From positions 1 to 64,000 of the forward strand of contig NZ_LR734808.1 of the NCBI RefSeq assembly GCF_902506655.1: DNA of 64,000 bases, read 5' to 3'. Each line of letters opens with the position of its first letter. Positions within the stretch are counted from its first letter, which is position 1. The translations under genes and the position numbers were made by a program. This document shows, one piece after another, positions 7,345 through 14,535 of this stretch. The DNA comes from Marinoscillum sp. 108 (lineage in GTDB: Bacteria > Bacteroidota > Bacteroidia > Cytophagales > Cyclobacteriaceae). Under the pieces are notes generated by a model. That model saw nothing but the letters and a program-made list of their open reading frames with translations, was not told the DNA's origin and did not search any database.

Positions 7345-8610
7345 ATGCCATTAACACTCGAAGAGATAAAGTACCAACACCTTAAAGGTTCCACTCAGAT
7401 TCTTTTGGCATCTTTTGATGGCAAAGTCTTGGCATCATGCAATACCCTGGTACCGATTCCTGTTGGATATGACCTGTTTGATTCTAATTCATTTTTGCAA
7501 AATCCCTCCCTCAGGGACCAGCTGGCATTGAATGAAGACCTGTATATACATGGTGTTCGTCTAAATCTGGAGGGTACAGAAGCTATTTACGATTTACACT
7601 TGAGTCTCTCTTCCACGGGATCCAATGAGGATCAGATCATCTTTTTTCTGGAAGATCGCACGCGTTCGGTCACCTTCGTCGAAGATGAAGAAAGTGAAGA
7701 AAAATTGCATGAGTTTATCTTAAAAATATCCACTCCGCTGGATATTCTGAAAGAATTATCCCTTTCAGACAAAGGTGGAGAAGGTAAGTCACCTGCCAGG
7801 GGGCTCATTATGGCTTATTTTGATCGGTTCATTCACGGAGTGCATCATTCACAGATCAATTTTCCAAGTGAGGAAGTGCCTTTTCGGGTAGAACATATTA
7901 GTGTAGCGGTAGAGATGTGTTTTGAAAGTATGATGGAATCAAGGGGGCTTAAGCTTGCCTCTGTGGTGGGATTCGAATCCAAGTTTTTGATTGGTGACCG
8001 TTTAGGTATTCTTCAGGTGGTTTTTCAGGTTTTGGGGTTCCTGCTGACAGATCAGAAAAGTGGACATGTACAGGTGAATTTTAACTATCTCCCCAAAGAA
8101 GAACAATTAGAAGTTGAAATATCAGGATCCCCAGACAGCAATGTCTATGGGGATATAGTAAAGGCCATGGAAAATGAAGGTGAATTTGGGATTTCTGCTG
8201 AAATGACGCTGCAGTTATTGTTTGATTGCCGTGCAGTAGCCTACCATGAGCCGGTTCAGGTGGCCAATTTGACCTTGAGTAAGAAGGAATTTCCATACCT
8301 CTTCGGAATTACCGGGGGAGATCTCTCACTGGTCAAGGATATTTTTCAAACCATACTCGTTTCACTTGCTATGGATATGGATGATTTTGAGAAAGCCATA
8401 GCTCAGGAAGACTGGGAGTTGATCGGGAGGGTTGCCCATAAGATGAAACCCAATTTTTCGAGCCTTCAACGAAAGGATATAGCTGAATCGCTACAGCATA
8501 TCGAGGAGATTACCACTGGTCAGGACCTTGCCGGGCTGGAGGAGAAACTCAAAGATTTTATTAGAAGTGCTAACGAAGCGCTGGAGAATTTAAAAAAGTA
8601 TAAAGTATGA
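7345..8610 (+). CDS. Pseudo-histidine kinase with C-terminal Hpt domain
   Basis: This is a 421-aa protein whose last ~110 residues are a histidine phosphotransfer domain: AHKMKPNFSSL places the phospho-accepting His at residue 365. The N-terminal ~115 residues look PAS-like. Residues ~122-135 (FILKISTPLDIL) align by eye with a HisKA H-box (SHEIRTPMNAI) that has lost its His. Residues ~213-255 (GDRLGILQVVFQVLGFLL) resemble the DSVRITQILTNLLGNAI region of HATPase domains, without the N-box Asn or glycine-rich boxes. I read it as a degenerate kinase retained as a phosphotransfer hub between the upstream hybrid kinase and the two downstream receivers. Its stop overlaps the next start (ATGA), showing co-translation. 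The Hpt call is firm; the pseudokinase alignment is inference. Confidence 0.8.
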   Translation: MPLTLEEIKYQHLKGSTQILLASFDGKVLASCNTLVPIPVGYDLFDSNSFLQNPSLRDQLALNEDLYIHGVRLNLEGTEAIYDLHLSLSSTGSNEDQIIFFLEDRTRSVTFVEDEESEEKLHEFILKISTPLDILKELSLSDKGGEGKSPARGLIMAYFDRFIHGVHHSQINFPSEEVPFRVEHISVAVEMCFESMMESRGLKLASVVGFESKFLIGDRLGILQVVFQVLGFLLTDQKSGHVQVNFNYLPKEEQLEVEISGSPDSNVYGDIVKAMENEGEFGISAEMTLQLLFDCRAVAYHEPVQVANLTLSKKEFPYLFGITGGDLSLVKDIFQTILVSLAMDMDDFEKAIAQEDWELIGRVAHKMKPNFSSLQRKDIAESLQHIEEITTGQDLAGLEEKLKDFIRSANEALENLKKYKV

Positions 8611-8972
8611 TCAAGCAAATCAGGTGCGTAGTAATAGATGATGATTTTGCCTCAAGAGCTATCCTAAAAGGATTGATTCGGCAAGATGAGAGGCTCATTC
8701 TCGTAGAAGAGTGTTCGGGATCAGCTGATGGAGCAGTATCGATTACCAAACACAAGCCGGATCTTGTTTTTCTGGATTTGATGATGCCTGGTTTGGATGG
8801 ATATGAAGTTTTGGAGGTGCTGGATTATATGCCTAAAATCATTGTGGTTACCACAGAGCGGAATTATAAATCCGAAATATTCAGTGATCGGATTTCAGAG
8901 TACCTCTACAAGCCTGTAGAAAGTTTAGAAATGTTTACAAAAGCGGTAGATCAAGCAATGAAAACTTATTAG
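8607..8972 (+). CDS. Single-domain response regulator (CheY-like)
   Basis: This 121-aa protein is a bare receiver domain: acidic pocket VVIDDD at the N-terminus, phosphoacceptor Asp57 in LVFLDLMMPG, switch Thr in VVTT, and the conserved Lys in LYKPVE. No output domain is present, so it should act by protein contact or as a phosphate sink or shuttle. It overlaps the Hpt gene by four bases and lies 10 bp before the LytTR regulator. It is a likely acceptor of phosphate from the Hpt protein. Confidence 0.9.
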   Translation: MIKQIRCVVIDDDFASRAILKGLIRQDERLILVEECSGSADGAVSITKHKPDLVFLDLMMPGLDGYEVLEVLDYMPKIIVVTTERNYKSEIFSDRISEYLYKPVESLEMFTKAVDQAMKTY

Positions 8973-8982
8973 ATTTGATTTA

Positions 8983-9681
8983 ATGGAACGGCTTACATGT
9001 ATTGCAATAGATGATGATATGGTGGCTTTGAAGATTGTTTCTTCACTTGTTGAAAAAACGGATTTTCTGAAGTTGGTAGGTACCTATCAAAACTCAATCA
9101 AAGGCGCAGCGGCTATTGTCGAATTGAAGCCGGACATCGTTTTTCTGGATGTTCAAATGCCAGACCTAACAGGCATGGAGATTTTAGCAAGTCTCCAGTC
9201 AAAACCTCAGGTTATTCTGGTGACCTCTCAGGAGAAGTTTGCCGTGAAGGCGTTTGAGTTTGATGTAGCAGATTATTTGGTTAAACCAATAGAGAATTTT
9301 GGCCGGTTTCTTAAAGCCGTCACCAAAGCCAAATCGAACATTGATGACAAGGAGCCTATCTCTTCTGATTCTAAGAATCTTTTTGTGAAATCAGAATCAC
9401 TCCTCATTAATCTGAATCTGAAGGAAATTCTTTATGTGGAAGCTTACGGAGATTATGTGAAGATCCATACGAAAGAAAGGACTCATGTGGTGTACGGTAA
9501 ATTGAAAGATACAGAAGAAAGCCTCCCCGAAAGTGAATTTGTGAGAGTGCATCGCTCTTTCATAGTGCGTATTGATAAGATTAAAAATATAGATCAGGGA
9601 AATCTTCAGATAGAGGATAAAATCATCCCTGTGAGTGCTTCTTACAGATCCCATCTGCTGGAAAGCATAAAGACTTTATAA
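8983..9681 (+). CDS. LytTR-family DNA-binding response regulator
   Basis: The 232-aa protein has an N-terminal receiver (IAIDDD; phosphoacceptor Asp56 in IVFLDVQMPD; Lys in LVKPIE) and a C-terminal LytTR DNA-binding domain (~130-230), recognisable from EILYVEAYGDYVKIHT, FVRVHRSFIVRIDKI and the closing VSASYR. LytTR proteins bind pairs of ~9-bp direct repeats two helical turns apart. It is the only DNA-binding protein in this phosphorelay cluster, and the three small-RNA promoters upstream carry twin sites at exactly that spacing, so they are candidate targets. Its phosphodonor is probably the Hpt protein. Confidence 0.92.
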   Translation: MERLTCIAIDDDMVALKIVSSLVEKTDFLKLVGTYQNSIKGAAAIVELKPDIVFLDVQMPDLTGMEILASLQSKPQVILVTSQEKFAVKAFEFDVADYLVKPIENFGRFLKAVTKAKSNIDDKEPISSDSKNLFVKSESLLINLNLKEILYVEAYGDYVKIHTKERTHVVYGKLKDTEESLPESEFVRVHRSFIVRIDKIKNIDQGNLQIEDKIIPVSASYRSHLLESIKTL

Positions 9682-9770
9682 TTCCTCGACCATTTTTTCC
9701 AACCATGGTGTAAGAATGTCGTTCCCTGAGCGACTATTTGTGTTTATCTATTTTAGAGAATGAGAACATT

Positions 9771-10601
9771 ATGGAAAAAATGACAGATAAAAAACACATA
9801 GATGGACGCTCCGATATACTTTCCAATGAGCTCATCAAGGAGATATCGGACAGGAAGCACGCTCAAAACCTACTATCTGTATTTGTAAAGTATGCCCCCG
9901 GAGCCATTGCTTTGTTTGATCGGGAGATGAAATTTCTGGTAGTGAGTGACAGGTGGTACAGAGACTATGATCTGTCTGAGAATGATATTACAGGTTCAAG
10001 TTACTATGATGTTTTCTCAGGAGCGACAGACAAGCACAAATGGGAGTCTTATCACCAAAGAGCCTTGAAGGGTGAAAAGCTGCGCAATGAGGAGGACCGA
10101 CTGATAAAAGAGGATGGAAATGTGATTTGGCTTAAGTGGGAGATGCTTCCATGGTTTGACAAATTCGGAGTTATAGGTGGGGTTATCATGTCCACTGAAG
10201 TCATCACCCACAAGAAGAAACTTGAGGATGACTATAGAAAGAGCAGGCAGCTATTGGAAATGGCCATCGAGACTGGTCAGATTGGATTTTGGCATTGGAT
10301 GGAGCAAAATAACCGACTGGAGTGGAATGATCAAATGTTTCGGCTTTTCGAATTTGACGAGTCTGACTTCACGGGAGATGGCGAAACGTTTTTTGATATA
10401 ATACACCCCGATGATGAGGCTCGAGTGCGGGGACTACTCAATCGGGCGATTGCAGAAAGAGGCCAATATCACACTCAATACCGTGTAATATGCAAATCCG
10501 GGGTGAAAAAATTTAAAGAGCACGGGAAGGTTTTTTTGGATGACGGTCTTTTGAGAATGACTGGAATTTGTCAGGAAATTTCCGAATTGAACTTATCATA
10601 A
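9771..10601 (+). CDS. PAS-domain protein without output domain
   Basis: The likely start is the ATG at 9771 (276 aa); an in-frame TTG at 9738 would add 11 residues. It contains two PAS domains: ~35-150 (APGAIALFDREMKFLVVSD) and ~160-275 (PAS_3-like, GFWHWMEQNNRLEWN, then FDIIHPDDEARV). The first PAS closely resembles the last PAS of the hybrid kinase, sharing the pattern APAAIAMLDENLTYLAVSS and the ending WLKWE-P-WY/F. There is no kinase, GGDEF or HTH domain. It may be a sensory adaptor for the kinase, or a remnant of a duplicated kinase gene that lost its catalytic half. The ORF is intact. Confidence 0.8.
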   Translation: MEKMTDKKHIDGRSDILSNELIKEISDRKHAQNLLSVFVKYAPGAIALFDREMKFLVVSDRWYRDYDLSENDITGSSYYDVFSGATDKHKWESYHQRALKGEKLRNEEDRLIKEDGNVIWLKWEMLPWFDKFGVIGGVIMSTEVITHKKKLEDDYRKSRQLLEMAIETGQIGFWHWMEQNNRLEWNDQMFRLFEFDESDFTGDGETFFDIIHPDDEARVRGLLNRAIAERGQYHTQYRVICKSGVKKFKEHGKVFLDDGLLRMTGICQEISELNLS

Positions 10602-10743
10602 AGTGCCACTCAAAGAAAGTTAAGTGCATCTCAGCGGCAACAAATGCCAGATTACCGTTGAATTAACTATTTCTAACCTGAAAGTACCCACTGTGGTCGA
10701 AATTTGGGACTGAATACCCTGCATTGAGAGTAGCTTCGTACCT

Positions 10744-11670
10744 ATGAACTTGTTGCGAACAATTACCTTTTTCGGATCTCTTTTATTCTTGTTGAACCTG
10801 ACGTCAAATGCCCAACAGCGACCGATGTTTACACAGTATATGTTTAATGGATTGGTGCTCAATCCTGCATACGCAGGAAGCCATGAGTCCATTAGTGCTA
10901 CGGCGCTTTCCAGGATTCAATGGGTAGGCATTGATGGGGCACCCGTCACGCATACTTTTTCAATTCATTCACCGATTCCCGATAGAAATATTGCCATAGG
11001 TGCAGTTTTTTCTAATGATCAGATAGGAGTGACCAATAGAAATACTTTGAACTTGTCATATGCCTATAGAATTGAGATGCGCAATGCCATACTTTCTATG
11101 GGGCTTCAGGGAGGGTTGACCTCTTCTAAAGTGAATTATGATGAGATCGGCGCTAATGATCCCAATCTTCAATACAATGGCTCGGCGCTATTGCCAAACT
11201 TTGGATTGGGGCTCTATCTCTATGGGAAACGCTATTATGCCGGTATATCTGTGCCCACAGCACTCAAAAACTCCTGGGCAGGAGAGGGTGATGCCAATAA
11301 TAGTGATGGATTTAGTTCAGTGGAAGTGCCACACTTCTTTGGTACATTCGGCTTTTTGGTGGACTTATCTCCGCTGGTGAAATTGAAGCCCAGTATATTG
11401 GTGAAATCTGTCGATGGAGCTCCTATAGAATTCGATTTTAATGCCAACTTGATCCTTGATGATAAGCTATGGATTGGTGTTTCTTACAGATCTTTCGACG
11501 CACTCAGTCTTTTGCTGGATATTCAACTCTCTGCACAGTTCAAGTTGGGATATGCTTATGACTACACCCTTTCAGAACTAAGTCAGGCAACTACAGGATC
11601 ACATGAGATTATGCTCAATTACCGATTTGTATTCTCCAAGTCGAAGATCGTAACCCCTCGATATTTTTAG
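10744..11670 (+). CDS. PorP/SprF family type IX secretion system membrane protein
   Basis: The 308-aa protein has a signal peptide (~1-22, ending SNAQQ) followed by the family hallmark MFTQYMFNGLVLNPAYAGS and a repetitive beta-strand pattern expected for an outer-membrane barrel. PorP/SprF proteins work with type-B T9SS cargo, anchoring or completing secretion of proteins with TIGR04131 tails. The nearest type-B cargo here is the Asp-rich repeat protein at the window start, on the far side of the phosphorelay genes. A TAGCTTCG box at 10731-10738 lies five bases before the ATG, with TTG at 10704. Confidence 0.9.
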   Translation: MNLLRTITFFGSLLFLLNLTSNAQQRPMFTQYMFNGLVLNPAYAGSHESISATALSRIQWVGIDGAPVTHTFSIHSPIPDRNIAIGAVFSNDQIGVTNRNTLNLSYAYRIEMRNAILSMGLQGGLTSSKVNYDEIGANDPNLQYNGSALLPNFGLGLYLYGKRYYAGISVPTALKNSWAGEGDANNSDGFSSVEVPHFFGTFGFLVDLSPLVKLKPSILVKSVDGAPIEFDFNANLILDDKLWIGVSYRSFDALSLLLDIQLSAQFKLGYAYDYTLSELSQATTGSHEIMLNYRFVFSKSKIVTPRYF

Positions 11671-11760
11671 AAAAGGTAAAGTTTTTGCTCATCTTACAGT
11701 TTTGATATCCGGTTGATGGCATTGTATATTACAAATGCTGCTATGGTAAAAATGAAATAG

Positions 11761-14103
11761 ATGATTTACCAGTTTTCCTTAATCTACAGGAGTGTGTCGT
11801 ATCTGACCATCCTGACCGCTCTGGTGGTGATGTATGGCTGGCTGCGGGGTATAGAGTTGGTTCAGATTATTGTCCAATCATGGCCTTCTATGAAGTTCAA
11901 TACGGCCCTGTGTTTCTTTCTTTTAGGGGGGGTACTCCTTTGCACTCTTTATAGAAAGAAGCTCTTCAAGATTCTTTTGGGAGGTGTCCTGCTGTTTGTC
12001 GCATCCATATCATTTATAGAAAATCTTACTGACCTGGAAGTGGGTCTTGACGTGTTGCTTGTGCCGGGGCTCATGTCTGCAGGAACCGCCCTCTGTTTTG
12101 CGTTGATGGGCCTGGCTCATCTTGTCATCTATGCTGATTCAGTTGAGTGGCGCAAAATGAGCCAATACCTACTCCACTCCGTGACGGTGATCTCCTTCTT
12201 TGCGATGATTGGTTTTGTCTACGGAATTTCAGGAGAAGGAAAGCTCATGTTCATTTCGTCCATGGCCATCCATACTTCAGCCTTATTCTTCCTGAGTTCA
12301 ATAGCCTCTTCATTGATTCATCCTTCATTGGGCTTCACCGCGCTTTTGATTGGTAAAAAGCCTGGCAATCTTCTTGCGAAACGCATGTTTCCACTCATGG
12401 GGAGTTTGATACTTGTTTTGGGTTATCTGGTGATAAAATACTGGGAGACAGGGGAGATCAGTCCAGAGACAGGCCTGACACTTTTTGGGATGTCAATTCT
12501 GATCATTGCTCTGACATTCATCTCCATGATCGCTATGGAGCTCAATAGGACAGATATTAAGAGATCCGAAGCGGTGAGGGCATTGCGAGATTCCAATGCC
12601 AATCTCGAGAAAACCGTAGCAGAACGAACGGCACTTTTGAAGGATAAAATGGAGCTTTTGAATGCAACTACCAGTGCAGCAAGAATTGGAACGTGGGAGG
12701 TAGATTTGGAGGCTGGAAAAGTGACCTGGTCAGAAATGACCAGGGAAATTCATGAAGTGCCAATTGATTTTGAGCCTGATCTGACTACAGGAATCAACTT
12801 CTTTAAGGAGGGTGCTCATCGATCCAGAATTGAAGCTACAGTGCAGGAATGCATTGCAACGGGGAAACCCTATGATGTGGAATTGATGATAGTCACTGCT
12901 ACGGGTGAGGACAGATGGATTAGAGCCATCGGTACTCCGATTCTCAGGGATGATAAGGTGATCAGGCTGCGCGGTACCTTTCAGGACATAGATGTGCGAA
13001 AACGGGCTGAAATTAAAATATCTGAGGAGAGTATTTTCCTTCAAACCCTAATTGATAACATTCCAATTAACATATATACCAAGGATTTGCTCTCTAGGAA
13101 AACAATGATCAACCGAAGTGAGTTGGAATTGATGGGCTTGGATAATTCCTCTACGGTGATAGGGAAAACTGATCATGAGTTGTTTCCAAAGGAGTCTGCT
13201 GATATCTCCAGAAAGGAAGATGTGGAAGTGATGAAGACGGGGATTCCTATTTTGTCCAGAGAGACCAGTATGGACCTTGGAGAGAATAATAAGCATTGGT
13301 TTCTGACCTCCAAAATACCAATTAAGAATTCGGAGGGGAATGTGACTGGCCTGCTGGGGGTCAGTGTGGATATTACCGAGCGAAAAGAGAACGAGGAAAA
13401 GCTAAAGAATTATGCCATACTGGAGTCCAAAAGCGCCGAGATGGAACAGTTTGCTTATGTTGCATCTCACGACTTGAGGGAGCCTGTTTTGACCATAAAG
13501 AACTATCTTAATATTCTGTTTGAGGATTACGGAGAAAAATTGGGTGAGGGTTCCAAGAGGTATTCAAATACCATTTTGAATGCTTTGAACAGGATGGAAC
13601 TGCTTATAGGTGGGCTTCTGGATTATGCAAGGCTGAGCAGGCAGAAGAGTCTGGAACAAGTGGATTTAAATGAGGCGGTCAAAAATGTGCTGGAAAGCCT
13701 GGATTCTTTGATTGTGAATAGTCAGGCCACAGTAAAAGTGTCTAAATTGCCAAGAATTAAGGGGTACCCGATTGAAATTGAGTTATTGTTTCAGAATCTG
13801 ATCACCAATGGCATTAAATTTCATCACCCGGATCGCCTGCCTGTTGTAGAAATAGAGCGGAAAAAATATGGGAGCGGGTGGATGTTTTTGGTTAGAGATA
13901 ATGGAATTGGTATAGAGCCTGAATATATTGAAGAGGTTTTTGTGATGTTCAAAAGACTCCACTCCAGAAGGCTGTATGAGGGCACCGGTATCGGGCTTTC
14001 ACATTGCAGAAAGATAGTTGAGCTTCACAATGGTAAGATATGGGTGGAGTCAGAACCGGGTATCGGTAGTGTGTTTTATTTTACAATAGATATTAACGAG
14101 TAA
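11761..14103 (+). CDS. Membrane-bound PAS sensor histidine kinase
   Basis: The 780-aa protein has an N-terminal membrane domain of about eight hydrophobic segments (~10-265) of no family I can name. A coiled linker with the SNANLEKTVAERT pattern follows, then two PAS domains (~300-420 and ~425-545), a HisKA domain with FAYVASHDLREP (His570), and a HATPase with DNGIGIEP and EGTGIGLSHCRKIVELH. The H-box and the FKRLHSRRLYEGTGIGL stretch place it in the subgroup of phytochrome-like kinases that often pair with Rcp1-type receivers. Such a receiver is encoded 3 bp downstream. Confidence 0.9.
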   Translation: MIYQFSLIYRSVSYLTILTALVVMYGWLRGIELVQIIVQSWPSMKFNTALCFFLLGGVLLCTLYRKKLFKILLGGVLLFVASISFIENLTDLEVGLDVLLVPGLMSAGTALCFALMGLAHLVIYADSVEWRKMSQYLLHSVTVISFFAMIGFVYGISGEGKLMFISSMAIHTSALFFLSSIASSLIHPSLGFTALLIGKKPGNLLAKRMFPLMGSLILVLGYLVIKYWETGEISPETGLTLFGMSILIIALTFISMIAMELNRTDIKRSEAVRALRDSNANLEKTVAERTALLKDKMELLNATTSAARIGTWEVDLEAGKVTWSEMTREIHEVPIDFEPDLTTGINFFKEGAHRSRIEATVQECIATGKPYDVELMIVTATGEDRWIRAIGTPILRDDKVIRLRGTFQDIDVRKRAEIKISEESIFLQTLIDNIPINIYTKDLLSRKTMINRSELELMGLDNSSTVIGKTDHELFPKESADISRKEDVEVMKTGIPILSRETSMDLGENNKHWFLTSKIPIKNSEGNVTGLLGVSVDITERKENEEKLKNYAILESKSAEMEQFAYVASHDLREPVLTIKNYLNILFEDYGEKLGEGSKRYSNTILNALNRMELLIGGLLDYARLSRQKSLEQVDLNEAVKNVLESLDSLIVNSQATVKVSKLPRIKGYPIEIELLFQNLITNGIKFHHPDRLPVVEIERKKYGSGWMFLVRDNGIGIEPEYIEEVFVMFKRLHSRRLYEGTGIGLSHCRKIVELHNGKIWVESEPGIGSVFYFTIDINE

Positions 14104-14106
14104 AAG

Positions 14107-14523
14107 ATGAAACCGAAAATCGATTGTATTCTTCTTGTGGATGATGATGAGGATTGTAATTTCTTTCACGAGCGTTTGATTAAGAAAATGGAATGTGCGG
14201 ACCGTGTCGAAGCTTCTTTGACAGGAAATGACGCCCTGGATTTCCTGAGGTCTTCTGTGAATGGACAGCACCCACGACCCAATCTTATTTTGTTGGATAT
14301 CAACATGCCAGGTATGGATGGATGGGGCTTTTTAGAAGAGTATAACAAGCTTTCAGAGGATCAGAAAGCGCAAATTGTGGTGGTGATGCTCACTACTTCG
14401 CTCAACCCCGATGATAGGGTGAAGGCCGAGAGTGACCCCAATGTGGGCGCTTTTGCCAATAAATACCTGGATGAAGAAAGCCTGTTGGAGATATTGAAGG
14501 CCAATTTCCCCCATTTTCGTTAA
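14107..14523 (+). CDS. Rcp1-like single-domain response regulator
   Basis: The 138-aa receiver begins ILLVDDDEDCNFFHERL, has its phosphoacceptor at Asp64 in LILLDINMPGMDGWGFLEEY, the switch residue in VVMLTTS, and the conserved Lys in FANKYLDEE. The longer loop and the ANKYL ending are typical of Rcp1/CheY-like partners of phytochrome-type kinases. It begins 3 bp after the kinase stop and converges with the LuxR-type regulator gene 12 bp further on. It has no output domain. Confidence 0.9.
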   Translation: MKPKIDCILLVDDDEDCNFFHERLIKKMECADRVEASLTGNDALDFLRSSVNGQHPRPNLILLDINMPGMDGWGFLEEYNKLSEDQKAQIVVVMLTTSLNPDDRVKAESDPNVGAFANKYLDEESLLEILKANFPHFR

Positions 14524-14535
14524 CAAACAACGACC

